A DNA stretch of 64,000 nucleotides from Nevskia sp. (GCF_021732705.1 NZ_JAKFUM010000007.1:1-64000); one strand, 5' to 3'; shown: positions 38,701-51,531, counted from the first letter of the stretch. Notes: generated from the letters alone by a model not told the origin. A program made the numbers and translations.

Positions 38701-39633
38701 TTACGGCGACTTCGCGGCACCGGATGCCGTCGGCACGGGTTGCGCAGGCGCCGGCCGGTTGTACAGGACGATCAGCAGCACGCCGGCCAGCACCAGCACG
38801 ATCGCGGCCAACTCGGTCGCCGTGAACACTTCGCCGCCAAAGGTCACGCCGAGCAGCAGCGCGATCACCGGATTGACGTAGGCATAGCTCGTCGCCAGCG
38901 ATGGCGACACCGTCTGCACCAGATAGATGTACGCGCTGAACGCCAGCACGCTGCCAGCCAGCGTCAGGTAGACCACCGACAGCATCGCCTTCGGCGTGGT
39001 CACGAGCTGCCAGGACTCGCCGGCGGCATGGCTCGCACCGAGGAACACGACGCCGGCCGACAGCATCTGGCAGGCCGTGCTCATCGCGCCTTTCGGCAGA
39101 TCGATCCGCCGGCTCCAGACCGAGCCGAACGCCCAGCTCACCGGCGCGATGATCAACAGGCTGGCCGACAGCGGATTGGCCGCGAAATCGCCATCCAGAT
39201 TCAGCAGCACGATGCCCGAGAAGCCGACCAGCAGCCCGAGCCACTGCAAGGCCTTCGGCCAGGCGCCCCAGATACCGCCGAACAGGCTCGCCCACAGCGG
39301 CATCGTCGCCACCGCCGTCGCCGCCAGCGCCGACCCGACCGACTGCTGCGCGTAGACCACCGCGCCATTGCCGACATTCAGCAACAGGAAGCCGATCACG
39401 ATCGAAAACCCGACTTGCCGACGTGTCGGCAGCGCATGGCCACGCAGCCGCAGGAACGCCATCAGCACGCTGCCGGCAATGACGAAGCGCAGCCCCGGAA
39501 AGAACAGCGGCGGATACTCCGCCAGCGCGAAGTGGATCGCCAGATAGGTCGACCCCCAGACGAAATACACGGCCGCCAGCGACAGCCACACCAACAGCGG
39601 CAGCCGCCCCGAGGCGGCAGGCAAGGCATTCAC
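38701..39633 (-). CDS. EamA/DMT-family transporter, YedA-like
   Basis: A 310-aa inner membrane protein with ten predicted helices in two EamA repeats. The N-terminal VYFVWGSTYLAIHFALAEYPPLFFPGLRF motif is diagnostic of the DMT superfamily. It is probably an exporter of small metabolites, substrate unknown. GTG start at 39633. It stands alone between the glycosyltransferase and the PYROXD2-like gene. Confidence 0.9.
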   Translation of the reverse strand: MNALPAASGRLPLLVWLSLAAVYFVWGSTYLAIHFALAEYPPLFFPGLRFVIAGSVLMAFLRLRGHALPTRRQVGFSIVIGFLLLNVGNGAVVYAQQSVGSALAATAVATMPLWASLFGGIWGAWPKALQWLGLLVGFSGIVLLNLDGDFAANPLSASLLIIAPVSWAFGSVWSRRIDLPKGAMSTACQMLSAGVVFLGASHAAGESWQLVTTPKAMLSVVYLTLAGSVLAFSAYIYLVQTVSPSLATSYAYVNPVIALLLGVTFGGEVFTATELAAIVLVLAGVLLIVLYNRPAPAQPVPTASGAAKSP

Positions 39634-39743
39634 GGAAAATTCTCGAAAAGGCAGGCGCGCATGGTACGCCCGTCGGCACGGGCTGTTGCCCTGCCCGGGC
39701 GATCCGCGAGACAGGACGCGAACCGCCGCACGGTACGCCGCGA

Positions 39744-41366
39744 TCAGCCGCCGCGCAGCACCTCATGCGCACAGTTGCGTCCCGGAGCACCCGTCACGCC
39801 GCCGCCCGGATGGTTGCCGGAGCCGCACAGGAACAGGCCGCGCAGCGGCGTGCGGTAGTCGGCCCAGCCGGGGATCGGGCGCATCGAGAACAGCTGGTGC
39901 AGCGCCATCGAGCCGTGGAAGATGTTGCCGCCGGTGAGGGCGAAGCGACGTTCGAGGTCCAGCGGCGTCAGTATCTGACGGTACAGCACGCTGGCGGCGA
40001 AGTTCGGCGCATAGTCGTTGACGGCGGCGATGCAGCGGTCGGCGAAGTCTTCGCGGATCGCATCCCAGTGCAGGCCTTCGGCAAGCTGGTACGGCGCGTA
40101 CTGGACGAACATCTGCACGATGTGATGGCCCGGCGGCGCCAAGGTGGTGTCGACCGAGGTCGGAATCGTCAGTTCGAGGATCGGCGCCGTCGACGGCTGG
40201 CCACGGCGGGCATCGTCGTACGCGGCTTCGAGGTATTCCATCGTCGGGCTGATGTGGATCGTGCCGCGATGCTGCGGGCCGACCGTCGCCTTGCCCGGCA
40301 TCGCGGTGAAATCCGGCAGCTCGGACACTGCGAGATTGATCTTCATCGAGGCGCTGGCGTAATCGATGCGGGCCACCGCGTCGGCGAACGGCTTCGGCAG
40401 CGCCGTGGCCGGCAGCAGCTTGCGGAAGGTGACGTCGGGCGTCGCGTTCGAGATCACGGTCTTCGCGCGAATCACGTCGCCGCCACGCATCCGTACGCCG
40501 ACCGCACGGCCGTCTTCGACCACGATTTCGCCGACTTCCGCCCCGAGGCGAATCTCGACACCCGCCGCGCGCGCGGACGCAGCCATTGCCTGCGTCACCG
40601 CGCCCATGCCGCCTTCGACATAGCCCCAGACGCCGCGGGCGCCGCCGGCCGTGCCCATGACGTGGTGCAGCAGGACGTAGCCGGTGCCCGGTGCCGAAAT
40701 CGGTTGCTGCGCGCCGATCACGGCATCGGTGGCGAGGGTGGCCTTCAGCACGTCGGACTCGAACCAGCGATCGAGGATCGGCCGCGCCGCGCCGGTCAGC
40801 AGTTCGATGCTCTGCGGCAGTTCGTCGCCCAGCGCCTGCATCGCGCGATACAGCTTGCGGCTGCGGCGCAGCTCGCGCAGGCGCGACAGCCAGCCCCGCG
40901 CGCGCCATGAGGCCGGCAGCGGCAGCAGATCGGCCGGCGGCTCGGTCAGCAGTGGCTCGATGCATTCGGCGACGCGCGTCAGCCAAGCTTCGTATTTCGG
41001 GTAGGCCTCGGCATCGCGGGCGGAGAACTTCGCGATCTCGCGATGGTTCAGCGCTTCGTCCGGTCCCATCAGCAGTGAGCGGCCGTCCGGCAGCGGCGTG
41101 AATGACGACGGGTTGCGGCCCAGCACCTTGTAGCCGTGCTTCGCGAGTTCCATTTCCTCAACCACTTCCGGCAGCAGCAGGCTGATCAGGTAGGACGCCG
41201 TGGAGGCGCGATAACCGGGCGCGATGTCTTCGGTCACCGCGGCACCGCCGACCACCGTGTGGCGTTCGAGCACCAGCACTTTCTTCCCGGCCTTGGCCAG
41301 GGTCGTGGCGCAGACCAGGCCGTTGTGGCCGCCGCCGATCAGGATTGCGTCGTAGCTGAAGGTCAT
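39744..41366 (-). CDS. PYROXD2/phytoene-desaturase-like FAD oxidoreductase
   Basis: A 540-aa flavoprotein. The FAD-binding GGGHNGLVCATTLAKAGKKVLVLERHTVVGGAA pattern is at ~8-45. The middle has a GTGYVLLHHVMG segment and GYVEGGMGAVTQAM, typical of CrtI-like/PYROXD2 enzymes, and the C-terminal GLFLCGSGNHPGGGVTGAPGRN closes the FAD site. It is closer to PYROXD2-type proteins than to true carotenoid desaturases, so I do not call a carotenoid pathway. Substrate unknown. Confidence 0.88.
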   Translation of the reverse strand: MTFSYDAILIGGGHNGLVCATTLAKAGKKVLVLERHTVVGGAAVTEDIAPGYRASTASYLISLLLPEVVEEMELAKHGYKVLGRNPSSFTPLPDGRSLLMGPDEALNHREIAKFSARDAEAYPKYEAWLTRVAECIEPLLTEPPADLLPLPASWRARGWLSRLRELRRSRKLYRAMQALGDELPQSIELLTGAARPILDRWFESDVLKATLATDAVIGAQQPISAPGTGYVLLHHVMGTAGGARGVWGYVEGGMGAVTQAMAASARAAGVEIRLGAEVGEIVVEDGRAVGVRMRGGDVIRAKTVISNATPDVTFRKLLPATALPKPFADAVARIDYASASMKINLAVSELPDFTAMPGKATVGPQHRGTIHISPTMEYLEAAYDDARRGQPSTAPILELTIPTSVDTTLAPPGHHIVQMFVQYAPYQLAEGLHWDAIREDFADRCIAAVNDYAPNFAASVLYRQILTPLDLERRFALTGGNIFHGSMALHQLFSMRPIPGWADYRTPLRGLFLCGSGNHPGGGVTGAPGRNCAHEVLRGG

Positions 41367-41394
41367 CGTCAGTCTCGGTAGTCAGGGGTGCTGC

Positions 41395-42360
41395 TCAGGC
41401 GGCTTGCGGCGCGGCCGCACGGCTGCGCTCGCTGACCGCGACGATCACGCCGGCAATCAGGATCGCGGTGCCGATCAGCACGGTCAGTGGTGGTGCAGCA
41501 CCGCTCCAGACCGCGCCGTAGGCAATGCCGGCAATGGTTTCGAACACGATCATCTGGCCGAGCAGCGACGACGGCAGGCTGTGGCTCGACATGTTCCACA
41601 GGGTATTCGCCGCCCACGACGTGACCAGTCCGAGGAACAGGCTGATGCCGCCGAACAGCCACCAGCCCTGCGCCACGGGGATGGTGGCCGGCTGGGTGGC
41701 GGCAAACAGCAGCAGCGAGAACGGCAGCGCCGCGGCACCCTGCAATGACGTCCATTGCAGGCCGGTCATGCCGCCGGGTCTGGCGACGGCGAGTTTCAGG
41801 CGCTCGGCATTCATCACGCCGTAGACCGTCCACAGCAGCAGCGATCCGGTGGCGCAGGCCCAGCCGATCAGCTCGTCGCGGGTTGGCCCATCGACGAAGG
41901 CCGTGCTGCCCTTCGCGGCCGTCGGGGCCTGCGCCAGCCACAGACCGCCGAGGATCAGCAGCAGCGCCCACAGATAGCGCGCCGTCAGCGGCTGCCGATC
42001 CCGAATGCGTGCGGCCAGCGAGACGGTGACCGGCAGCAGCCCGATGATCAGGGTCGGCATCACGTAGCCAGCCTTCTGCACCGACACGCTGAGCAGCGCG
42101 TAGTACAGAAGATTGCCGAACAAGGTCAGCACCGCGGCTTCGCGCCACAACGCGGCATCCCGCAGATTCACGCGGCCGCGCCGATGCAGCAGCCACAGGG
42201 TCACGATCGAACCCAGGCCATAAGCCATGTAGCGCCCGGCGGCGACCGCGAGTCCGGGCCAGTCGCTGAGGATCAGCGGGCCGACGAAGGCAAAGCCCCA
42301 GCCGGCGCAGGCCAGGATCGCGTAGAGAATGCCGATGCGCACGCGGGCGGCCGAGTTCAT
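41395..42360 (-). CDS. EamA/DMT-family transporter
   Basis: A 321-aa membrane protein with about ten helices. MNSAARVRIGILYAILACAGWG at 42360 starts the first EamA repeat; the track start 97 residues earlier lies in yaeQ. Hydrophobic repeats such as GYVMPTLIIGLLPVTVSLAARI are typical of metabolite exporters. It begins inside the yaeQ stop (ATGA overlap), showing translational coupling. Substrate unknown. Confidence 0.9.
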   Translation of the reverse strand: MNSAARVRIGILYAILACAGWGFAFVGPLILSDWPGLAVAAGRYMAYGLGSIVTLWLLHRRGRVNLRDAALWREAAVLTLFGNLLYYALLSVSVQKAGYVMPTLIIGLLPVTVSLAARIRDRQPLTARYLWALLLILGGLWLAQAPTAAKGSTAFVDGPTRDELIGWACATGSLLLWTVYGVMNAERLKLAVARPGGMTGLQWTSLQGAAALPFSLLLFAATQPATIPVAQGWWLFGGISLFLGLVTSWAANTLWNMSSHSLPSSLLGQMIVFETIAGIAYGAVWSGAAPPLTVLIGTAILIAGVIVAVSERSRAAAPQAA

Positions 42361-42890
42361 CGCAGGGTCACGAGGTCGACGGCGACGGTGCGTTCGCCAT
42401 CGCCGAGCCAGACCTGACCATCCTGAATCGTGCAGTGCAGCTGCATCGTCCGCTGTGCCAGCTGCGCCAAGGTCACGTCGCCGCTGACATTGACCTTGCG
42501 CACGCCGAGGTTCTTCGCCCGCGCCAGCTTCGGCTCCGCCAGCTGCCACCACGGATCCGCCGCACGATTGAAGCCATAGACGAAGACCTGCCCGGCGCGG
42601 CCGCAGGCGCGAATCACGTTCTTCTCGTCCGGCTGGCCGAGTTCGATCCATTCCTCGACCAGGCCGGTCAGATCCTTGCGCCAGAGGTCGGGCTCGTCCG
42701 GATCGCTCAAGCCCTTGCCGAGTTCCAGCCGCTCGTGCGCGTGCAGCGCGAACACCAGCACGCGCACCATCATGCGTTCGTCGGTCTCCGACGGATGGCG
42801 GGCAATGGTCAACGCATGCTCCGCGTAATAGCCGCGATCCATGTCGGCGATCTGCAGTTGTGCCTTGAAGATGGTGGCCTTGAGCGCCAT
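42357..42890 (-). CDS. yaeQ: YaeQ family protein
   Basis: A 177-aa protein starting MALKATIFKAQLQIADMDRGYYAEHALTIARHPSETDERMMVRVLVFAL-type sequence, which is the hallmark of YaeQ, a PD-(D/E)XK-like fold protein. EWIELGQPDEKNVIRACGRA carries the conserved E/K residues. The E. coli homologue was linked to transcript elongation effects when over-produced; the biochemical role is unsettled. Start at 42890 follows a 311-bp divergent region shared with the DUF4184 gene. Confidence 0.9.
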   Translation of the reverse strand: MALKATIFKAQLQIADMDRGYYAEHALTIARHPSETDERMMVRVLVFALHAHERLELGKGLSDPDEPDLWRKDLTGLVEEWIELGQPDEKNVIRACGRAGQVFVYGFNRAADPWWQLAEPKLARAKNLGVRKVNVSGDVTLAQLAQRTMQLHCTIQDGQVWLGDGERTVAVDLVTLR

Positions 42891-43020
42891 TCGAGTCGAT
42901 TTTCGGGGTGCCGGCACGCGGCGAACGCGTGTTTTACGGGAAAGCGCTGGCAAAGACCATGATCTGGCGCGGTTGCCGGGCGATCCGCGTCGTTCGGCCG
43001 GAATCGCGCTCACGCGACGC

Positions 43021-43041
43021 TCTGGCAAACACCTTGCCAGA
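43021..43041. promoter_or_regulatory. Palindrome with sigma-54-like -24/-12 spacing on both strands
   Basis: TCTGGCAA-acacc-TTGCCAGA. Read either way it gives TGGCA-N6-TTGC, the spacing of sigma-54 promoters, between the divergent yaeQ and DUF4184 genes. It could equally be a plain operator. The rest of 42891-43202 shows nothing else I can name. Confidence 0.3.
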
Positions 43042-43202
43042 CCCCGGCATGCGGCCCCGCGATTCGACCTGCCAGCACGTTGCAACGCATTGCGAACGGG
43101 TTGGCAGTTCGCGGCATCGGTGCGCTCTATCTACTGGCGATATCGGCCTGAAACCTGCAGCCTGCGCACCGGCCGCATTGCCTCGATCTTTCACGCTCCC
43201 CG

Positions 43203-43958
43203 ATGCCGTTCACGCTTGCTCATCCCGCTGCGGTGGTTCCGCTGCGCCGCCTCGCGCCACTGTCCGCTCTCGTCATCGGCAGCATGGTTGCCGATGCCGG
43301 ACATTTCCTGTCGATCGACCTGCCGCGCGGCTTCACGCATGGCCGGCGCGGCTTGCTGATGTACAGCGTGCCGGCCGGCTGGCTGGTCTGGCTGATCTTC
43401 CAGCGTCTGCTGCGCGAACCGCTGCTGGCACTGGCACCTACCGGATTCGCGGCGCGACTGCCGGCGGAAGCGCCGCTGCCGCGCACGTTCGTCGAGGTCG
43501 GGCGGATCACGCTCGGTCTTGTGCTCGGCTGGTTGACCCACGTCGTCTGGGATCGCATGACGACGATCAATTTCTCGTTGCCGTACACCGCCTCTCTGAT
43601 TGCGCCGCTGACCGTGATCCGCGGCGTGCCGATCTATCCGCAGGACCTGCTGCGTCATGGCAGCGCCATGATCGGGCTGGCATTGCTGGCGCTGTGGCTG
43701 CTGCGCTGGTGGCAACGCACGCCGCCGGCCGTGCGCCCGACGCTGATCCTGCCGATCACCATGCGGATCAGCCTGATCGCCGTATCCTCGCTCGCCATTG
43801 CCGCGTTCGCGCTGGCCGCCGCCAGCGGCCACGACAGTCCATTCGCGGGGCGCACCGTGCTGACCCGCGCCGTGCGCGCGGCGCTGCCGGCGATCGGCGT
43901 GACCGTGCTCGGCTACGCCGTCATCTGGCAGCTGTGGCGGCGCAAGTCAGCGCGCTGA
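43203..43958 (+). CDS. DUF4184 family membrane protein
   Basis: A 251-aa protein starting MPFTLAHPAAVVPLRRL, the signature N-terminus of DUF4184, with a conserved metal-site-like His and ...VADAGHFL. About six transmembrane helices follow (YSVPAGWLVWLIF, VGRITLGLVLGWLTHVVWD, MIGLALLALWLLRW, ISLIAVSSLAIAAFALAA, IGVTVLGYAVIWQLW). The HxxWD in LTHVVWD resembles the related metal-dependent YdjM/DUF457 hydrolase-like proteins. Function unknown. Confidence 0.85.
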   Translation: MPFTLAHPAAVVPLRRLAPLSALVIGSMVADAGHFLSIDLPRGFTHGRRGLLMYSVPAGWLVWLIFQRLLREPLLALAPTGFAARLPAEAPLPRTFVEVGRITLGLVLGWLTHVVWDRMTTINFSLPYTASLIAPLTVIRGVPIYPQDLLRHGSAMIGLALLALWLLRWWQRTPPAVRPTLILPITMRISLIAVSSLAIAAFALAAASGHDSPFAGRTVLTRAVRAALPAIGVTVLGYAVIWQLWRRKSAR

Positions 43959-44001
43959 CGGGGTCACCTCTGAATCCGGGTCGAATACACGTCAATAAAT
44001 G

Positions 44002-44020
44002 TGTATCTGACCCCCATTAA
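44002..44020. repeat. Short dispersed motif, copy 2
   Basis: TGTATCTGACCCCCATTAA, complement of the motif at 13641-13660 with a few substitutions. It lies in the convergent gap between the DUF4184 gene and ligA, next to a small ATACAC/GTGTAT inverted repeat. Confidence 0.5.
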
Positions 44021-44037
44021 GTGCTGCCTGAGGCGGC

Positions 44038-46924
<2,887 letters not shown>

Positions 46925-46958
46925 CGTTTCGCCTTTGGCCCTGATTCGCTGACCGAAC

Positions 46959-49900
46959 TCACGCTGCCGGCGGTGCCGCTTCGGCCGCCGCTTCCTCGGG
47001 CGAACCGGCGAGCGCAACAGCCTGCTGCACATCGACGCTGACCAGTCGCGACACGCCCGGTTCCTGCATCGTCACGCCGTGGAGATGTTCGGCCAGCTCC
47101 ATCGTGATTTTGTTGTGCGTAATGATAATGAATTGAACGCCCTGCGACATTTCCCGCACGACTTCGCAGAAGCGGCCGACGTTGGCATCGTCGAGCGGTG
47201 CGTCGACCTCGTCCATCAGGCAGAACGGCGCCGGATTGAGCTGGAACAGCGCCAGCAGCAGCGCCACCGCCGTCATCGCCTTTTCACCACCCGACAGCAG
47301 CTGAATCGTCGAATTGCGCTTGCCCGGCGGCCGCGCCATGACCTTCACGCCGCGGTTCAGCACGGTGGCGGTCTCGCCTTCCGGCGCGTCGCCGGTCAGC
47401 TCCAGATAGGCCTCGCCGCCGCCGAACAGCTGCGGGAAGCGGGCCTTGAAGATGTCGTTGACCTGATCGAACGTGGTCTTGAAGCGGTCGGTCGTCTCGC
47501 GATCGAGCTGACCCATCGCTTCTTCGAGCGTGGCCAGCGCCGCGCTGACGTCCGCGTGCTGGGTGTTGACGTAGGCCTCGCGCTCGCGGCCTTCCTCGAG
47601 TTCCTGAATCGCGGCGAGGTTGATCGCGCCGAGTCGGTCGATGCGTCGGCCGATCGCGCCGAGCTTTTCCTCCCACAGTTCCAGCGGCAGGTTGCCGTTG
47701 GCATCCGGGGTGAGGTCTTCGGCCAGTTCCTCGCGGGTGAAGCCGGTTTCGGCGAACAGACCGTCGGCACCCTCGCGCCGGGCGCGCAGGTTCTCGAATT
47801 CGAGACGCGCGCTCTGCAGCCGCTCCTGCGCGGCTTCCTTGCGGCCTTCGGCGGCGCGCAGCGTCCGCGTGGCCTCGGCCTGCGCGGTTTCGGATGCCGT
47901 CAGCGCCTCGCGGGCGACCCGCAAGCGATCCCGCGCTTCCCCCACGGCCGCGCGCGCGGCTTCGACTTCCGCGGTCTTCTGGGCGATCGGCGCATCGAGT
48001 TCCTCGCCGGCCGCGCGGCGCGACTGCAGCGCCTGTTCCAGCGCCTCGCGCTGTTCGGCGAATGAATGCAGCGACTGATTCGCCGCCGCCAGCGCACTGT
48101 TCTGGCTGGCGAGCTGAATCTGCGCCTGATTGCGCAGGCTCGCCGCCTGTTGTGCCGCGCTGCGTGCCTGGGTCAGCGCTTCGCGGCTGCTTGCCAGCAC
48201 GCGGCTGCGCTCGGCGCGCTCCGCACGCAGGCGCTCGGCGGTGTCTTCGAGTTCCAGCAGCCGCGCGCGGGCTTCGTCGAGTTCATCCGCCTGCTGCTGA
48301 CGCTGCGCGGCGAGCAGTTCGACCTCCTGCCCGAGCTGCCGGATGCGGTTCTCGGTCTGCTCCAGCCGCACCGCCTGCGCCTGCCGATGCGCCAGCCGCT
48401 GGCCATGACGGCTGCGGGTCTGGTCCAGCCGGGCTGCGACTCCGCGACGCTCGTTGTCGAGCTGCACGCGGCGGGTGTTCATCTCCATCAGCTGCTGTTC
48501 GCCGGTCTTGACCGCCACGGTCAGCTCCTCGACCGAAGCCTTCAGCTGCTTCAGCAGCAGCCCGCGCGCGATGACGCCACTGTGCTGCGGATCGAGCTTC
48601 GGGTAGCGAATCCACGCGCGCCCCCGCCAGGTGCCATCCGGCGTGATCACCGATTCGCCCGGGCCGAGCGTCACCGCCAGCCGCGCGGCCTCGTCAGCGG
48701 ACGCCGCGGCGCGGATGCCGGACAGCCAATCGATCACCGCGGCCGGCCCGGTCACACGCGCCGCCAGCGTGCCGTCATATCCCGGTGCGCCGGCCTCGGC
48801 ATGCAGCAGCGTGGCGCCGGATTTCGGACCGGTCGCGGTCAGCCTGTCATGCCATTCCGGCAGCAGCGGTGCCTGCAGCAGGCCACTCAGCACGTGCTCG
48901 ACCGCCGCTTCCCAGCCGGTTTCGACCTGCAGCGCCGTGTTCAGACGCGGCAGGTTTGCCCAACCGTTGCTGCGCAGCCAGTGGCCGAGATCGGCGTCGT
49001 CTTCGCGCAAGGCCGCCTGCTGCAAGGTTTCGAGCGAGGCCTGACGGCCGCGAGCGCTCTGCAGCGCCTGACGGGCTTCATGCAGGCCGGTTTCGACCGC
49101 CGTGCGCTGCTCGCGCGCGGCCTGCAGTTCGGCATCGGCCGACTGCAGGCGTGACTGCGCTTCGGCCAGCTCGTCATCGAGCCCGGCCAGTTCCGCTTCG
49201 ACCTCGCTCAGCGAATCGCGGATCGGCGTGGCATCGAGCGCGGCGTGCTCGGCACTCAGCCGGCGCAGCCGTTCCTCGGTCTGAGTCAGCGCCCGCTCCT
49301 GACCCTGCACGCGCACGCGCTCGCCTTCAGCCGCAAGCATCGGCGCCTGCGAGCGCTGCGAAAACGCCTCCCAGCGGCTCTGCTCTTCGGCGACGTTCGA
49401 TTCGGCATCGGCCAGCGCGAACTGCTGCGCCTGCTCGCGCTCCTCGGCCTCGGTGGCGCGCGCTTGCGCGGCGGCAGCGGCCTGGGTCAGCGACTGGTGG
49501 CGCAGCTGTTCCTGATCGCGCCGCCGGGTCAGCTCGAACAACTGCCCTTCCAATTGCTCCAGTTCGCGCACGCGAAGATTCTTCAGCTCGCGGGCATGCG
49601 CCAGATTCTGCTCGTGGCGGGCCAGCGCGCTTTCGGTCTCGTAGACCTGCCCCTGTTCGGCATTGAGCCGGGTGCTCGCCTCGCGCAGCCGGGCATCGGC
49701 GGCATCGCGCGCTTCCTCGGCCGTCACCACCGCGGCGCGGGCGGCTTCGAGCGCTTCGTCGAAGCCTTCGATCGACGCTTCCTGCGCAACCGCCTGGGCT
49801 TCGAGCGCGCGCAGCCGCAGCAGCAGCACCTCGGCTTTCAGACGTCGCTCTTCTTCCTTGAATTGCTTGTACTTTTCGGCATTGGCGGCCTGTTTCGCGA

Positions 49901-50525
49901 GGACGTCGAGCCGCGCCCGAAGTTCGCCCTGCAAGTCGTTGAGACGGCTCAGGTTTTCGCGCGTCTGCTTGATCCGGGACTCGGTTTCGCGGCGGCGCTC
50001 CTTGTACTTGGAGATGCCGGCCGCTTCCTCGAGCAGCTGGCGCAGCTCCTCGGGCTTGGCTTCGACCATCCGCGAGACCATGCCCTGCTCGATGATCGCG
50101 TACTGGTTCTTGCCGCCGAGACCGGTGCCGAGGAACAGGTCGGTGACATCGCGCTTCAGGCACTTGGTGCCGTTCAGGTAGTACTGACTGCCGCCGTCGC
50201 GCGTCAGTTCGCGCTTGACCGCCAGTTCGGCATACGCCGCGAACGGCCCGGTGACCTGGAAATCGCTGTTGTCGAACGTCAGTTCGACGCTGGCGCGGCC
50301 GGCCGGCTTGCGGCTGCGCGAGCCGTTGAAGATGACGTCCTCGGAATCGGCACCGCGCAGGTTCTTGATGCTGGCCTCGCCGAGCACCCAGCGCACGGCG
50401 TCGATCAGGTTCGACTTGCCGCAGCCGTTCGGACCGACGACCGAGGTCAGCCGGGACGGCAGCGGCAGGCTGGTTGGGTCGACAAACGACTTGAACCCGG
50501 CGAGTTTGATTCCGGACAGACGCAT
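46959..50525 (-). CDS. smc: Chromosome condensation/segregation protein SMC
   Basis: A 1188-aa protein with N-terminal Walker A GPNGCGKSN, two long coiled coils (~170-500 and ~665-1010) around a hinge (~520-640: EHVLSGLLQAPLLPEW...), and a C-terminal signature LLSGGEKAMTAVALLLA and Walker B FCLMDEVDAPLDD. It dimerises and organises DNA with ScpAB. It is the first gene of smc-zipA-ligA; MRLSGIKLAGFKSFVDPT is the standard N-terminus. The chain contains unusual Ala/Arg richness from high GC. Confidence 0.96.
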   Translation of the reverse strand: MRLSGIKLAGFKSFVDPTSLPLPSRLTSVVGPNGCGKSNLIDAVRWVLGEASIKNLRGADSEDVIFNGSRSRKPAGRASVELTFDNSDFQVTGPFAAYAELAVKRELTRDGGSQYYLNGTKCLKRDVTDLFLGTGLGGKNQYAIIEQGMVSRMVEAKPEELRQLLEEAAGISKYKERRRETESRIKQTRENLSRLNDLQGELRARLDVLAKQAANAEKYKQFKEEERRLKAEVLLLRLRALEAQAVAQEASIEGFDEALEAARAAVVTAEEARDAADARLREASTRLNAEQGQVYETESALARHEQNLAHARELKNLRVRELEQLEGQLFELTRRRDQEQLRHQSLTQAAAAAQARATEAEEREQAQQFALADAESNVAEEQSRWEAFSQRSQAPMLAAEGERVRVQGQERALTQTEERLRRLSAEHAALDATPIRDSLSEVEAELAGLDDELAEAQSRLQSADAELQAAREQRTAVETGLHEARQALQSARGRQASLETLQQAALREDDADLGHWLRSNGWANLPRLNTALQVETGWEAAVEHVLSGLLQAPLLPEWHDRLTATGPKSGATLLHAEAGAPGYDGTLAARVTGPAAVIDWLSGIRAAASADEAARLAVTLGPGESVITPDGTWRGRAWIRYPKLDPQHSGVIARGLLLKQLKASVEELTVAVKTGEQQLMEMNTRRVQLDNERRGVAARLDQTRSRHGQRLAHRQAQAVRLEQTENRIRQLGQEVELLAAQRQQQADELDEARARLLELEDTAERLRAERAERSRVLASSREALTQARSAAQQAASLRNQAQIQLASQNSALAAANQSLHSFAEQREALEQALQSRRAAGEELDAPIAQKTAEVEAARAAVGEARDRLRVAREALTASETAQAEATRTLRAAEGRKEAAQERLQSARLEFENLRARREGADGLFAETGFTREELAEDLTPDANGNLPLELWEEKLGAIGRRIDRLGAINLAAIQELEEGREREAYVNTQHADVSAALATLEEAMGQLDRETTDRFKTTFDQVNDIFKARFPQLFGGGEAYLELTGDAPEGETATVLNRGVKVMARPPGKRNSTIQLLSGGEKAMTAVALLLALFQLNPAPFCLMDEVDAPLDDANVGRFCEVVREMSQGVQFIIITHNKITMELAEHLHGVTMQEPGVSRLVSVDVQQAVALAGSPEEAAAEAAPPAA

Positions 50526-50732
50526 TCAGGGATTCGTAGAGCAGGCGGTGGGATGCGCCGCGGGGCTTTCCGGAAATCGGTGCCAGCCCGTTGCAGCGGC
50601 CGCAAGTTTAATGGATCGCGCCCGTGTTGCAGATTCGCGGCAGCGACGTGCGCCCGGAAACGCGCTCGCAGGTCGGCCGTGCGGTCATTTGGCACAATGC
50701 GCGCCTCGAATCCCAACCCCAAGCCTTGAACC

Positions 50733-51158
50733 ATGTCGACCAAGCCGTCGCGCGAGCTGGAAAACTTCCCGAACCCGAATCCGGGCCGTGATTTCGTCAT
50801 CCGCATGCGGATGCCGGAATTCACCTGCCTGTGCCCGAAAACCGGCCAGCCGGATTTCGCGACGCTGTATCTCGAATACATCCCGAACGAGCTGTGCGTG
50901 GAGCTCAAGTCGCTGAAGCTGTACCTGTGGAGCTACCGCGATGAAGGCGCGTTCCACGAGAAGGTCACCAACAAGCTGCTGGACGATCTGGTGGCCGTCA
51001 CCCAGCCGCGCTTCATGCGTCTGACCGCCGACTGGTATGTCCGTGGCGGCATCTACACGCACGTCACTGTCGAGCATCGCGATCCGTCGTGGAAGCCGGA
51101 CTTTGCCGACGTGGTCTCGCTGCCGCCGGCGATGTGGAACGGCTTCCAGGGTCACTGA
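50733..51158 (+). CDS. queF: NADPH-dependent 7-cyano-7-deazaguanine reductase
   Basis: A 141-aa enzyme of the short unimodular (Bacillus-type) QueF class, reducing preQ0 to preQ1 in queuosine synthesis. [21 protein letters not shown] contains the catalytic Cys and Asp; [20 protein letters not shown] is the QueF NADPH motif and catalytic Glu region. It is 600 bases before gluQ, another queuosine gene, on the same strand. No preQ1 riboswitch is evident in the leader. Confidence 0.95.
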   Translation: MSTKPSRELENFPNPNPGRDFVIRMRMPEFTCLCPKTGQPDFATLYLEYIPNELCVELKSLKLYLWSYRDEGAFHEKVTNKLLDDLVAVTQPRFMRLTADWYVRGGIYTHVTVEHRDPSWKPDFADVVSLPPAMWNGFQGH

Positions 51159-51204
51159 ATCCGGCTGCTGCGGCCGCCACGCGCGCTGGCTGCCGCCTGC
51201 GCCC

Positions 51205-51531
51205 TCAGTCGATCGGGTCCAGTCGGTCGTCGTGGGGCGTCAGGAACACTGGCGGCCAGGTGTCTTCGATCGCATCGAGCATGCGTTCGCGGGCGTCCTG
51301 ATTGACCGCATCGAGCGAGCCGACCCGTTCGTAGGCGGCCCGCGTCGGCCACTGGGCATAGGCCATCCAGGTGCCGTGCTCGGAACGGTGCAGCCGCGAG
51401 CCGAGCGCGCCACGCTCCGCGCGCAGCGACTCGCTGAGATCGGCCCAGGCCGAGACGAACTGGCGGACCTTGCCCGGCTTGACCTCCCACTGGTACAGCA
51501 CGGCAAAGCCGACGGCGGATTTCTGCGTCAT
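51205..51531 (-). CDS. ABM-domain (antibiotic biosynthesis monooxygenase-like) protein
   Basis: A 108-aa ferredoxin-like small protein. VLYQWEVKPGKVRQFVSAWADLSESLRAERGALGSRLHRSEHGTWMAYAQWPTRAAYE is a typical ABM pattern. Such proteins act as cofactor-free oxygenases, heme degraders or unknown-function dimers. It is encoded between queF and gluQ on the opposite strand, unrelated to queuosine as far as can be seen. Confidence 0.85.
   Translation of the reverse strand: MTQKSAVGFAVLYQWEVKPGKVRQFVSAWADLSESLRAERGALGSRLHRSEHGTWMAYAQWPTRAAYERVGSLDAVNQDARERMLDAIEDTWPPVFLTPHDDRLDPID

Noticed and set aside
39744-41366. Carotenoid phytoene desaturase
   Set aside because: Sequence features fit PYROXD2-type oxidoreductases better and no crtB, crtE or photosynthesis genes are nearby.
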